From Desulfovibrionaceae bacterium (GTDB taxonomy: Bacteria; Desulfobacterota; Desulfovibrionia; Desulfovibrionales; Desulfovibrionaceae): a stretch of DNA of 62,436 bases. Location: assembly GCA_009773665.1 (NCBI GenBank), contig WSYE01000021.1:1-62436 (forward strand), in the 5' to 3' direction. Below are positions 34,821-43,288 of this stretch, piece by piece. A program made the translations under genes and the position numbers. The notes below the pieces were generated by a model. That model did no database searches. It saw only the letters and a list, made by a program, of their open reading frames with translations, and had not been told where the DNA came from. How positions within the stretch are numbered: position 1 is the first letter of the stretch; each line of letters starts with the position of its first letter.

Positions 34821-34918
34821 GGTCCAGGGGGATCATCCCCCTGGCGGGTGCAGGGCGGAGCCCGCCGGGGTGCAGGGGCAGCGCCCCTGCTACCGGGTCC
34901 AGGGCAGAGCCCTGGTGA
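34821..34918. repeat. Cluster of four short palindromes between two genes
   Basis: Four GC-rich hairpins follow one another: CCAGGGGGAT/ATCCCCCTGG (34824-34844), GGCGGG/CCCGCC (34843-34866), GCAGGGGC/GCCCCTGC (34872-34890) and CCAGGGC/GCCCTGG (34899-34915). GGTCCAGGG and GTGCAGGG recur between them. No T run follows, so terminator function is uncertain. It lies between convergent genes. Confidence 0.75.
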
Positions 34919-34921
34919 GAT

Positions 34922-35575
34922 TTAGATGCTTGTGCGCGCCAGAAGCGCCACGCCACGAATGAGATTGCCGCTACGCGTGGGCGACGGCCCCTCCACGACT
35001 TCGGCAACATCCCCGCCCGCCTGGGCAATCAAACCGGACAGCTCGTCCAGGGTGAAATGCCTGGCCCAATAGAGCAGCGTGTCACCCTCGCGCACCGGGA
35101 ATACGCCGTGACGCCCTGTCAGCTTGAACCCTTCTTCGTAGCGGCCTGCGTAGAGCGGATTCTCCCAGGTCTGGAGGAAGTCCTGAATTCCCACCCCCCC
35201 CCGGCACACCCGGAAGGCCTCACGCAACACGTCCGCCAGCTCGTCTTCATCCACCAGCACGGTCAATACGGCCCGCAGCATCACCATGTCGAAAGCCGCG
35301 TCGCCAAAGGGCAGACGAGCGCCCTCCCCGGCAGCAACCAGACGGCGGCTGCTGGCGCGGGCCAGACTGGCCCGGTTCACGTCCACCCCCACATAGCGCA
35401 CGCCGCAGCGTTCCACCTCGCAGCCGATCCAGGCCTCGCCGCAGCCGACGTCCAGAACGCGCATCCCTGGACACAGCGCGCCAACAAAGAGCTCCGGCAT
35501 GGGCAAGCTGGAGGGCACGGCGTCGGCGCTGCGCCAGTCGAGCGCGGGAGCGGGAGTTGGAGTGGGGAGCGTCAC
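34922..35575 (-). CDS. SAM-dependent methyltransferase (class I)
   Basis: 217 residues. Motif I is VLDVGCGEAWIGCEVE (about 40-55), followed by YVGVDVNRASLARA and FDMVMLRAVLTVLVDEDEL. These are the ordered motifs of type 11/25 methyltransferases. The C-terminal half (YWARHFTLDELSGLIAQAGG) is the typical substrate-lid region. Substrate unknown. The N-terminus (MTLPTPTPAP) is proline-rich. It converges with the dehydrogenase gene across the palindrome cluster. Confidence 0.85.
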   Translation of the reverse strand: MTLPTPTPAPALDWRSADAVPSSLPMPELFVGALCPGMRVLDVGCGEAWIGCEVERCGVRYVGVDVNRASLARASSRRLVAAGEGARLPFGDAAFDMVMLRAVLTVLVDEDELADVLREAFRVCRGGVGIQDFLQTWENPLYAGRYEEGFKLTGRHGVFPVREGDTLLYWARHFTLDELSGLIAQAGGDVAEVVEGPSPTRSGNLIRGVALLARTSI

Positions 35576-35895
35576 GGCAGGAACAGGTTCGCGGGATGTC
35601 CGGCATTGCCGAAGTGTCCCGGAATGCGCGGCGTTGTCCGGCTGGACAATCCAGACGCGGCCAGGAGGAAGCAGGCCGATGCGGCGCGTGCAAAGAGAGC
35701 TTTCACTGATTTCATGACCATGCCCCTGAAGTCGAACATACCCTCAGTTTAGCATCCAGGACATCCAGAACCGCCTCGCACGAACCGCGAGGCCGGAGAG
35801 GCTGGTCGCCTAATCCGACCTCGCGGGCTTCGCTGGCCTAACGGGCCTCGCGGTGCGAAACGAAATGAATCCCGAGGGGTCGATGCAGGGCGGAG
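35576..35895. other. Intergenic region before the fructose-6-phosphate aldolase-like gene stop
   Basis: About 320 bases between the methyltransferase start and the end of the aldolase gene, both on the minus strand. Open frames here are not convincing. It holds a spaced inverted repeat (ACCGCGAGGCC at 35784-35794 and its complement at 35844-35854) and, at 35886-35895, the end of a GTGCAGGGCGGAG-like stretch resembling the 34.8-kb palindromes. A methyltransferase promoter should lie near 35600. Confidence 0.5.
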
Positions 35896-36543
35896 CTAGC
35901 CCTTCTCCACCTTGCCCCAATCCTTGAGGAAGGCATCGAGGCCGAGGTCCGTGAGGGGATGCTTGATGAGCTCCTTCATCACGGAGAACGGCACGGTGCA
36001 TACGTCCGCGCCCATCAGGGCCGCGCGCACGATGTGCGTGGGGTTCCTGATGCTGGCGACGAGCACCTGGGTTTCCAGGCTGTAGTTCTGGAAGATGGTC
36101 ACCATCTCTTCCACCACGGCCATGCCGTCACCGCCGATGGCGTCGATGCGGCCCACGAAGGGGCTGACGAAGGTCGCGCCCGCTTTGGCGGCCATGAGGG
36201 CCTGGAGAGGCTGGAAAATAAGCGTGACGTTCACGTCGATGGCCTGTGCCTTTAGCTGGCGTACAGCCTTCAGGCCTTCCAGCAGCATGGGGATCTTGAC
36301 CACCACGTTGGGGCCGAACTTCACCAGATCCTTGGCTTCCTTGAGCATTTCCTCGGCGGTGGTACCCACCACTTCCAGGCTCACCGGGCCGTCGACCTCT
36401 TTGCAGATGGCCTCGGCGATCTTGTGCCAGTCGCCCTTTTCCCTGGAGAACAGGGTCGGGTTGGTGGTCACGCCGTCGAGCATGCCCATGTCCTTGGCGG
36501 CCTTGATCTCATCCAGGCTGGCGCTGTCGAGGAAGAATTTCAT
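35896..36543 (-). CDS. fsa: Fructose-6-phosphate aldolase / transaldolase-like protein
   Basis: 215 residues, the length of the short transaldolase-like (FSA/TalC) class. It begins MKFFLDSASLDEIK, carries VTTNPTLFSRE, the Schiff-base lysine Lys83 in NVVVKIPM, and SPFVGRID. Members cleave fructose 6-phosphate or act as transaldolases; the sequence cannot decide. It completes, with rpiB and tkt at 60 kb, the non-oxidative pentose phosphate reactions. It lies three bases after a small membrane-anchored protein gene. Confidence 0.93.
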   Translation of the reverse strand: MKFFLDSASLDEIKAAKDMGMLDGVTTNPTLFSREKGDWHKIAEAICKEVDGPVSLEVVGTTAEEMLKEAKDLVKFGPNVVVKIPMLLEGLKAVRQLKAQAIDVNVTLIFQPLQALMAAKAGATFVSPFVGRIDAIGGDGMAVVEEMVTIFQNYSLETQVLVASIRNPTHIVRAALMGADVCTVPFSVMKELIKHPLTDLGLDAFLKDWGKVEKG

Positions 36544-36546
36544 GCG

Positions 36547-36819
36547 TTACCCCTCTTTTGTTTTCGAGGACTCAAGTTGTTTCAGGTACTTGTCGCGGCA
36601 TTCGTAGCTGCAGAAGTGCAGCGTCTTGTCGCCTTCCCGAAGCCGCACGGAGTTGTCCGGGGAAACATAGGAGCCGCAGGCCGGATCCTTGACCATCTCG
36701 CCCTTGGCTATGAGGGTCTCTTGTTCCTTTTGGGCTGCTTCCTTGCGACGTTTCATGTCGCCGGAGAACATCTTCCAGAGGATAAACGCGGCGACGGCGA
36801 AGATGACGAATTTCCACAT
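36547..36819 (-). CDS. Membrane-anchored YHS/TRASH-like domain protein
   Basis: 90 residues. One N-terminal membrane helix (MWKFVIFAVAAFILWKMF), a charged linker, then DPACGSYVSPDNSVRL and HFCSYECRDKYLK. The Cys pattern (C-x-x-x.. CSYEC) is that of YHS/TRASH metal-binding modules, found in metal transporters and oxygenases. The function is unknown. It lies three bases before the aldolase gene. Confidence 0.82.
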   Translation of the reverse strand: MWKFVIFAVAAFILWKMFSGDMKRRKEAAQKEQETLIAKGEMVKDPACGSYVSPDNSVRLREGDKTLHFCSYECRDKYLKQLESSKTKEG

Positions 36820-36847
36820 GATGCGCTCGGTCCTTTTTTACTGACGT

Positions 36848-37432
36848 TCAGAATATCATAGTATCGCACGCTAAAAAAGACAAACCTTCGAAAAGTTCCG
36901 GCGAGACTTCATCCGGAGCGATCTCCGCGAGAGGCAGCAGCACGAAGGCCCGCTGCGCGATGCGCGGATGCGGCAGGATCAGGCGTTCAGTGCTGCGGCG
37001 CTCCCGCCCGAAAGCGAGCAAGTCGATGTCCACAAAGCGCGCCCCCCAGCGCGGCTCCATCAGCCGGTTTCGCCCGAACTGCGCCTCAAGGCGCATGAGA
37101 GCCTCGAACAGGGCCTCGGGCGTTATGCCGGGCGCGCAGTCCAGGCGCACGGCCATGTTGGCGTACCAGGGCGTTGCGGACCGGGGCAAGGCACGCTCTG
37201 GTTCATCACACGCGACATCCTCCTGGGCTCTCACTTCAAGGCGCTGAAGATTCCCCGCCCAGGACGCAGGGCGCAGAACCTCCGGCCAGGGGTACTCCAG
37301 GCGGCCAAGCTCATGGGGCGCGCTGTGGTAGATGCGCGAGCGGGCCGCCAGCCGCACGCCGGGAAGAATCCCGTCCATGCGCCCGGCAGCCCGCGTAAGA
37401 ATCGCAGCAGGTTCGCCCAGGTTGGACCCCAG
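36848..37432 (-). CDS. folK: 2-amino-4-hydroxy-6-hydroxymethyldihydropteridine diphosphokinase (FolK)
   Basis: About 194 residues if read from the CTG at 37432. FolK transfers pyrophosphate from ATP to the pterin in folate synthesis. RWGARFVDIDLLAFG and LPHPRIAQRAFVLLPLAEIAP are diagnostic. The first ATG in frame is 37378 (176 residues), but the frame upstream of it reads FVALGSNLGEPAAIL, the conserved N-terminal strand and glycine loop of the family. No ATG, GTG or TTG opens that stretch; the CTG in ALGSN is the only bacterial start codon seen, and it would cut strand 1. The dapL stop codon lies directly upstream, at 37447. The start is therefore unresolved. Confidence 0.8.
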   Translation of the reverse strand: MGSNLGEPAAILTRAAGRMDGILPGVRLAARSRIYHSAPHELGRLEYPWPEVLRPASWAGNLQRLEVRAQEDVACDEPERALPRSATPWYANMAVRLDCAPGITPEALFEALMRLEAQFGRNRLMEPRWGARFVDIDLLAFGRERRSTERLILPHPRIAQRAFVLLPLAEIAPDEVSPELFEGLSFLACDTMIF

Positions 37433-37446
37433 GGCGACAAAGGCCG

Positions 37447-38619
37447 CTACATCTTGGCCAGACGTGACAGGGCCTCTTCGATCTTTTCCTTGCCCACAGT
37501 CATGGCAATGCGGAAGTAGCCTTCGCCCGCCTCGGGGGAGCCGAAACCGTTGCCGGGGGTGACCACCACGCCAGTCTCCTGGAGCACCTTGGTCACGAAA
37601 GCCTTGGTCTCATGGCCCTGAGGGACCTTGCACCAGAAGTAGAATGTGGCCTCGGGCAGGCGGAAGTCGATGCCGATCTTCTTCAAGCCTGCGGCCAGGG
37701 TGTCGCGGCGGTCCTTGTAGACGGCGCGGAACTGTTCAGCATAAGCGTCGCCCTTTTCAAGAGCCACGATGCCCGCCTCCTGCACGGCCTGGAAGATGCC
37801 GGAGTCAACGTTTTCCTTGATCTTGCCCAGGCCCTTGACCAGATCGGCATTGCCCACGGCCATACCGATGCGCCAGCCGGTCATGTTGTAGGTCTTGGAC
37901 AAGGAGTGGAACTCGATGGCCACGTCCTTGGCGCCGGGGATCTCGAACACGGAAATGGGCCTTACGGCCTCGTTGTAGTACATCTCGGTGTAGGCGGCGT
38001 CGGCCACCAGGATGGTGCCCGTCTCGCGGCACTTCTTCACCAGCTTCTCATAGAAGCTCTTGGGGGCGCAGGCCGAGGTAGGGTTGTTGGGGAAGTTGGT
38101 GAAGATCATCTTGGCCTTGTCCCATTCGGCGTCGGTGACGCTGTCCAGGTCGGGCAGGAAGTCATTGGCTTCGGTCATGGGCAGGAACTTGGTGGTTCCG
38201 CCCGCAAATCCGGTGGCCACGTTGTACACGGGATAGTTGGGGGTGCACACCAGCACCAGATCGCCAGGGTTCACGTAGGCCAGAGGGAAGTGCGCGATGC
38301 CTTCCTTGGAGCCGATCAGGCTCACGACCTCGTTGTCGGGGTCCAGATCGACGCCGAAGCGGCCCTTGTACCAGGTGGAGACGGCGGAGCGGAACGTGCG
38401 CAGGCCCACGTAGGACGGGTACTGGTGGTTCTCGGGCTTCTTGGCGGAGGCGTACAGAGCGTCCACGATGAAGTCGGGGGTGGGCATGTCGGGGTCGCCG
38501 ATGCCAAGGCTGATGATATCCACGCCGCGAGCCTTCACCTCGTTTTTGACGCGGTCGATCTCGGCGAAAAGATACGGGGGCAGTGCGGCCAGACGATCGG
38601 CCATCTTGAACTGAGGCAT
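37447..38619 (-). CDS. dapL: LL-diaminopimelate aminotransferase DapL
   Basis: 390 residues, a class I/II PLP aminotransferase. The PLP lysine is Lys242 in SLSKTYNMTGWR; IGDPDMPTP and NNPTSACAPKSFY are typical of the DapL group. DapL converts tetrahydrodipicolinate directly to LL-diaminopimelate, bypassing the succinylase or acetylase routes of lysine and peptidoglycan synthesis. AAGGAG lies six bases before the ATG at 38619; the frame opens upstream at 38757 over xerD but without homology. It is divergent from xerD. Confidence 0.9.
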   Translation of the reverse strand: MPQFKMADRLAALPPYLFAEIDRVKNEVKARGVDIISLGIGDPDMPTPDFIVDALYASAKKPENHQYPSYVGLRTFRSAVSTWYKGRFGVDLDPDNEVVSLIGSKEGIAHFPLAYVNPGDLVLVCTPNYPVYNVATGFAGGTTKFLPMTEANDFLPDLDSVTDAEWDKAKMIFTNFPNNPTSACAPKSFYEKLVKKCRETGTILVADAAYTEMYYNEAVRPISVFEIPGAKDVAIEFHSLSKTYNMTGWRIGMAVGNADLVKGLGKIKENVDSGIFQAVQEAGIVALEKGDAYAEQFRAVYKDRRDTLAAGLKKIGIDFRLPEATFYFWCKVPQGHETKAFVTKVLQETGVVVTPGNGFGSPEAGEGYFRIAMTVGKEKIEEALSRLAKM

Positions 38620-38698
38620 GGTACGCTCCTTGGGGCGATTGCGCGCGGGCGCAAGAAATGGAATAAAGAAGCCCCGGTCATAAAAAGAGGCCCAAGCA

Positions 38699-39694
38699 GT
38701 GTCAATAAAAACCAAGCCGTTGCGCACGCCGTCCAAGGCGTCCAAACCTGAACGCACGCCGCGCTCCGAACAGCAACCGACGGCCCCGCCGCACCTTCAC
38801 CCGTGGGCGGACGCCTGGCTGGAACATCTTCTGGTGATAAAAGGGCTCTCCGAGAACAGCCTGGCGGCTTACGCCCAGGACATGCAGCACTTCCAGTTTT
38901 TTCTTTCGGAGCGCTCCTCCTCAGTGGAGGACGTGTCCGACCAGACCATATTTCTTTATCTCATGTTCCTGCGCCAAAAGGGCCTGACCAGCCGGTCCCT
39001 GGCACGACATCTCTCCAGCATGCGCGGCTTCTTCGCCCATGCCGTGGCCGAGGGCTGGCTCGACCTGAGCCCGGCCGCGCTGATCGAGGCCCCCAAGCTG
39101 CCGCGCACCCTGCCCGACGTGCTGAGCCGCGAGGAGATGGACACCCTGCTGGCGCGCCCGGACCTGGAAACCAGTCTCGGCTTTCGCGACCGGGCCATGC
39201 TGGAGCTTCTCTATGCGGCGGGCCTGCGCGTCACGGAACTCATAAGCCTCACGCCGCTCGATTTCGACGCCCAGTCCGGGGTGCTGCGCGTGTTCGGCAA
39301 GGGCGACAAGGAGCGGCTGGTGCCCATCCACTCTCTGGCCCAGGATCTGCTGTCGCGCTACATTCAGGCCGTGCGCCCGGCCTTCAAACCCGTGACGGAC
39401 CTGGTGTTCCTGAACCGCTCCGGCAAGGGCCTCACCCGCCAGGGCGTGTGGAAGCTCATCAAGCGCTACGCCCTCGACGCGGGCATCGTGAAGGACATCT
39501 CCCCGCACAGCCTGCGCCATTCTTTCGCAACGCATCTGCTGGAAGGCGGCGCGGACCTTCGCACCGTACAACTGCTGCTGGGCCACGCCGACATCTCGGC
39601 CACGGAAATATACACCCACGTCCAGGCGGATCGGCTGACCGCCATCCACCGCAGCCATCACCCCCGCTCCAGATCAACAAGGAAGGATTCATGA
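38699..39694 (+). CDS. xerD: Tyrosine recombinase XerD
   Basis: 331 residues from a GTG. XerD with XerC resolves chromosome dimers at dif. The catalytic residues are all visible: Arg177 (GLRVTE), Lys201 (FGKGDKE), His270 and Arg273 (HSLRHSF), His296 (LLGHADIS) and nucleophile Tyr305 (EIYTHV). The N-terminal core-binding domain starts near LEHLLVIKGLSENSLAAY, after a 35-residue basic extension. It could be XerC-like, but the DISATEIYTH stretch fits XerD. Its stop codon overlaps the next ATG (ATGA), an unusual operon partner for a recombinase. Confidence 0.92.
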   Translation: MSIKTKPLRTPSKASKPERTPRSEQQPTAPPHLHPWADAWLEHLLVIKGLSENSLAAYAQDMQHFQFFLSERSSSVEDVSDQTIFLYLMFLRQKGLTSRSLARHLSSMRGFFAHAVAEGWLDLSPAALIEAPKLPRTLPDVLSREEMDTLLARPDLETSLGFRDRAMLELLYAAGLRVTELISLTPLDFDAQSGVLRVFGKGDKERLVPIHSLAQDLLSRYIQAVRPAFKPVTDLVFLNRSGKGLTRQGVWKLIKRYALDAGIVKDISPHSLRHSFATHLLEGGADLRTVQLLLGHADISATEIYTHVQADRLTAIHRSHHPRSRSTRKDS

Positions 39695-42384
39695 TTTCCA
39701 AGCCTCACAAGGGCTTGTCCGCTCCCACGGTCATCACCGCCCACATGAACGCGGATTTCGACGCCCTGGCAGCCATGATCGCCGCCAGCAAGCTCTATCC
39801 GGGAGCCGTGCTCATCTTCCCAGGCAGCCAGGAAAAGAACATCCGCAACTTCTTCATCCAAAGCGCAACCTATCTTTTTAATTTCAAGACCTTCAAGGAC
39901 ATCGACCCGGACTCCGTGGAGACGCTGGTCATGGTGGACACACGCCAGAAATCGCGCGTTCCGCACGTAGCCCCGCTGCTGGAGCGCCCGAACGTGGCCG
40001 TGCACCTCTACGACCACCACCCTGACAGCGAGGAGGACGTTCCGGCCCAGGTGAGCGTGGTCAAGACCTGGGGCTCCACCACCACCATCCTGGCCCACAT
40101 GATCCGCGAACGCGGCCTGTCCCTGACCCCGGACGAGGCGACTTTCCTGGGGCTTGGCATCTACGAGGACACCGGCTCCTTCACCTTCTCCTCCACCGTG
40201 GAGGAGGACTTCACGGCGGCGGCCTGGCTCAAAGGCCAGGGCATGGACCTGCCCACCCTGTCCGAGCTTCTGACGCGCGAACTCTCCTCCGAGCAGATCA
40301 CCATCATGAGCGGGCTCATCGAATCCGCCGCCACCTACGATTTCAACGGCGTGGAGGTGGTGATCACCCAAACCACGTTGGACAATTACGTGGGTGATTT
40401 CGCCCTGCTGGCCCACAAGCTCATGGACATGGAGAACATCCGGGTGCTGTTCGCCCTGGCCCTCATGAAGGACCGGGTGCATCTGGTGGCGCGTTCGCGC
40501 ACCACGGACGTGGACGTGGGACGCATCTGCGCCTCGCTCGGGGGCGGCGGCCACACCTACGCGGCCTCGGCCTCCATCAAGGACAAGACGCTCCCACAGG
40601 CTAAAGACGAACTCTTGGCCCTGCTCTCCTCCCAGGTGAACCCGCAGATTCTGGCCGAGAGCCTCATGAGCCGCCCGGCTCAGGTCATCGAGGACAACAG
40701 GCCCCTGTCGGAGGCGCAGGAGCTCATGTCGCGCTTCGGCCTCAAGGCGATCCCGGTGATAAGCTCCGAGGACAGGTCCTGCCTGGGCATCCTGGAGCAC
40801 GACATCGTGGACAAGGCCATGAAGCACGGTCTGGCGAGCGCCGACGCCAGCGACTACATGATGCACGGCGCGCAGACCATCACCCCCAAGACCGACCTGT
40901 ACCACATCATGGAGATAGTCCTGGGGCAACGCCAGCGCCAGGTGCCGGTGGTCGAGAACGGCGAGGTGACGGGCGTGATCACGCGCACGGACCTCATCAA
41001 CACCCTGATCCGCGAACCGGCGCGCATCCCGGAGTCCGTGGGCGCGGAGCGCAAGTCCGAGCGCAGCGTGGCCGGGCATCTGCGCGACCGTCTGCCGGAC
41101 AAGCTCTACGTGCTGCTCAAGCGGGCGGGCTCACTGGCCAAGGCCATGGGCTACGAAGCCTACGTGGTGGGCGGGTTCGTGCGCGACCTCATGCTGGGCA
41201 GGCCAAACCTCGACATGGATCTGGTGGTGGAAGGCGACGGGATCACCTTCGCCGAAGCCCTGGCCCGCGAAATGGGCGGACGGGTGAAGTCGCACAAGAA
41301 ATTCAAGACCGCTGTGGTGATCCTTCCCGACGACACACGGGTGGACGTGGCCACCGCGCGCCTCGAATACTACGAGTATCCGGCTGCGCTGCCCACGGTG
41401 GAGCTCTCTTCCATCAAGATGGACCTGTACCGGCGCGACTTCACCGTGAATGCCCTGGCCGTGCACATTTCGCCGGACAGTTTCGGCAAGCTGGTGGACT
41501 TCTTCGGCGCGCAGCGAGACATCAAGGAAAAGGTCATCCGGGTGCTGCACTCGCTGTCCTTCGTGGAGGACCCCACCCGCATCCTGCGGGCCATCCGCTT
41601 CGAGCAGCGCTTCCATTTCCGCATCGGCGCGCAGACCGAACGGCTTATCCGCAACGCCATCACCAACCGCTTCGTGCATAAGCTCTCAGGCCCGCGCGTG
41701 TTCCACGAAATCCGCCACATCATGGAAGACGACAACCCCCTGGCCTGCATCCGGCGCATGGACGAGTTCGGGCTGCTGTCCGCCATCCAGCCGCTCCTGG
41801 CACTGGACCAGCGCAAGGACACGGTGCTGGCCGAGGCCGACCGGGTGATAACCTGGTATCGACTGCTTTACGTGGAGCCCAAGCCGACAATCTGGCGGAT
41901 ATTCTTTCTGGGGCTGTGCGCGGGCATGGAGGACGAAGAGGTGCGGGGCGTGACGCAGCGTTTGAGCTTCTCCTCCAAGCTCGAGGGGGAGTTCCTGGTG
42001 CTGCGCCACTCCATCCGCGACATCGCGCAATCCATCTACGAATGGGAATACCGGAAAGGCCTGTACAGCGAACTGTACTTCCTCCTGAAGGACCTGCCCC
42101 TGGAAGGGGTTTTGTACCTCATGGCCAGGAACCCCAAGGAAGCGGTGCAGCGCTCCATCTCTGTGTATCTGACCACACTGCGCATGCAGCATATAGAAAT
42201 CGGCGGCGAGGACCTGAAGCACCTGGGCGTGCCGCCAGGACCGCGCTACAGCGAAATTCTTAAGACGGTCACGGCCGCGCTGCTGGACGGCAAGGCCAGC
42301 TGCCGCACAGAGCAGCTGGACCTGGCCAGACGGCTGGCCGAAGGGGACGTCGGGCTGGAGTGGATGCCGGAGTCTCTGGGATAG
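39691..42384 (+). CDS. DHH-CBS-CCA/poly(A) nucleotidyltransferase fusion
   Basis: 897 residues. Three functional parts in order. Residues 15-150 are a DHH phosphoesterase domain (HMNADFDAL, Asp108-His109-His110) with DHHA1 near 280 (GGGGHTYAA). Residues about 310-435 are a CBS pair (LMSRPAQVIEDNRPLSEAQELM, HIMEIVLGQRQRQVPVVENG). Residues about 475-897 are a class II tRNA nucleotidyltransferase: GGFVRDLMLGRPNLDMDLVV (the catalytic DxD), RRDFTVNALA, EDPTRILRAIRFEQR. It probably adds CCA or part of it to tRNA 3' ends, with the DHH part removing nucleotides or a ligand-controlled role. AAGGAAGGA precedes the ATG. Confidence 0.93.
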   Translation: MISKPHKGLSAPTVITAHMNADFDALAAMIAASKLYPGAVLIFPGSQEKNIRNFFIQSATYLFNFKTFKDIDPDSVETLVMVDTRQKSRVPHVAPLLERPNVAVHLYDHHPDSEEDVPAQVSVVKTWGSTTTILAHMIRERGLSLTPDEATFLGLGIYEDTGSFTFSSTVEEDFTAAAWLKGQGMDLPTLSELLTRELSSEQITIMSGLIESAATYDFNGVEVVITQTTLDNYVGDFALLAHKLMDMENIRVLFALALMKDRVHLVARSRTTDVDVGRICASLGGGGHTYAASASIKDKTLPQAKDELLALLSSQVNPQILAESLMSRPAQVIEDNRPLSEAQELMSRFGLKAIPVISSEDRSCLGILEHDIVDKAMKHGLASADASDYMMHGAQTITPKTDLYHIMEIVLGQRQRQVPVVENGEVTGVITRTDLINTLIREPARIPESVGAERKSERSVAGHLRDRLPDKLYVLLKRAGSLAKAMGYEAYVVGGFVRDLMLGRPNLDMDLVVEGDGITFAEALAREMGGRVKSHKKFKTAVVILPDDTRVDVATARLEYYEYPAALPTVELSSIKMDLYRRDFTVNALAVHISPDSFGKLVDFFGAQRDIKEKVIRVLHSLSFVEDPTRILRAIRFEQRFHFRIGAQTERLIRNAITNRFVHKLSGPRVFHEIRHIMEDDNPLACIRRMDEFGLLSAIQPLLALDQRKDTVLAEADRVITWYRLLYVEPKPTIWRIFFLGLCAGMEDEEVRGVTQRLSFSSKLEGEFLVLRHSIRDIAQSIYEWEYRKGLYSELYFLLKDLPLEGVLYLMARNPKEAVQRSISVYLTTLRMQHIEIGGEDLKHLGVPPGPRYSEILKTVTAALLDGKASCRTEQLDLARRLAEGDVGLEWMPESLG

Positions 42385-42480
42385 ATACGCAAAGGGCCGG
42401 GAAAGGGGTCTGCTCTCGAAACGGATAATTTCGTACGCTAAGGCGGAGTCGCCTTCTTCCGTCCAAAGAATGACCATCCC

Positions 42481-42508
42481 TTGACATTGGCCCCGCATGT
42501 GGTACCAT
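42481..42508 (+). promoter_or_regulatory. Candidate promoter of hicAB
   Basis: TTGACA (42481-42486), a 16-base spacer and TACCAT (42503-42508), 25 bases before the hicA ATG. TTGACA is a perfect -35. Autoregulated toxin-antitoxin operons usually have their own promoter here. Confidence 0.5.
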
Positions 42509-42533
42509 AGTATTCCATGAGCACGACTGACAA

Positions 42534-42761
42534 ATGATCGCTAAGATGCGCCGCAACTCTCGCGACTGGCGCATTGAGTCGCTGATCTCGGTTGCGAAGC
42601 ACTACGGCCTGACCGTCCGCAATCCGAACGGAAGCCATGTGGTTTTCTCCTTCCCTGGCGTGCTCGGCGAGGCTTCCGTACCGGCTCACAGGCCGATCAA
42701 GCCTGTATACGTAGTGCAGTTTCTGGCCCTACTGGATGCGGTCCTTGCCAAGGAGGAATAG
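42534..42761 (+). CDS. hicA: HicA family toxin
   Basis: 75 residues. HicA is a small mRNA interferase with a dsRBD-like fold. The catalytic histidine is His35 in NGSHVVF; IKPVYVVQFLALLDAV is the C-terminal strand-helix. The toxin comes first in the operon, as is common for hicAB, and ends one base before hicB. Its identity rests on the NGSH motif and the HicB partner. Confidence 0.9.
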   Translation: MIAKMRRNSRDWRIESLISVAKHYGLTVRNPNGSHVVFSFPGVLGEASVPAHRPIKPVYVVQFLALLDAVLAKEE

Positions 42762-42762
42762 A

Positions 42763-43119
42763 ATGGATTTTCACGGCTACCCATTTGAACTCACCCCGCT
42801 GGCCGAAAAAGACGGAGGGGGTTGGCTCATCGTTTTCCCCGATTTCCCTGGTGCGGTTATGTCCGATGGGGAGACGCCCGAAGAGGCGCTTGCCAACGGG
42901 CGCGAGGCGCTTGAATCCGTGATTGCCGTCTACAAGGAAGACGGGCGCGAACTTCCTGCCCCGTCCAGCGGAGGGGGCGTGTCCGGGAAATTCAACCTGC
43001 GCACTCCCAAGCGGCTTCACGCCATGCTCAACAAGGCGGCCAGACAAGAGGGCGTAAGCATGAACACCCTGGCCGTCGCACTGCTGGCCGAAGGACTTGG
43101 CAGGCACGAAGCCAGGTAG
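42763..43119 (+). CDS. hicB: HicB family antitoxin
   Basis: 118 residues. The N-terminal HicB domain (LAEKDGGGWLIVFPDFPGAV, DGETPEEALANGREAL) is a partial RNase-H-like fold that covers HicA; the C-terminal segment (FNLRTPKRLHAMLNKAARQE, GVSMNTLAVALL) is a ribbon-helix-helix DNA-binding domain, so it should repress its own promoter. The ATG at 42763 follows the hicA stop by one base. Confidence 0.93.
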   Translation: MDFHGYPFELTPLAEKDGGGWLIVFPDFPGAVMSDGETPEEALANGREALESVIAVYKEDGRELPAPSSGGGVSGKFNLRTPKRLHAMLNKAARQEGVSMNTLAVALLAEGLGRHEAR

Positions 43120-43161
43120 GGGGCACCGCACTCACACCGGAGAATGCGAGCGGGAATCAAC

Positions 43162-43186
43162 GAGGCCCCATGACGGGGCCTCTTGC
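43162..43186 (+). terminator. Terminator after hicB
   Basis: GAGGCCCC (43162-43169) pairs with GGGGCCTC (43175-43182) around ATGAC and is followed by TTGC. The T tract is short but the stem is strong. Confidence 0.65.
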
Positions 43187-43272
43187 ATATCCTCAGTCGC
43201 CGGGAGACTCCCCCTGTCCGTTCAGGGTATATCTCAAACGGGCGTCAGGCATGAGGTGTTGAGCACGTATGA

Positions 43273-43288
43273 GCCCTTTGGCCGCCGG
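43273..43288 (-). repeat. Partial copy of the dispersed palindromic repeat
   Basis: The minus strand contains CGGCGGCCAAAGGGC, the core of the repeats at 34679 and 53548. The right half, with the second hairpin, is missing. It lies in the gap between hicB and the convergent lipoprotein gene. Confidence 0.6.

Noticed and set aside
38803-39690. N-terminal extension of the DHH-CBS nucleotidyltransferase frame
   Set aside because: It is a read-through over xerD in another frame. The real start at 39691 has a good Shine-Dalgarno and starts the DHH domain.
38699-39694. xerD as an integrase of a mobile element
   Set aside because: It has the length and catalytic set of chromosomal Xer recombinases and is translationally coupled to a tRNA-processing gene; no attachment sites or cargo were seen.
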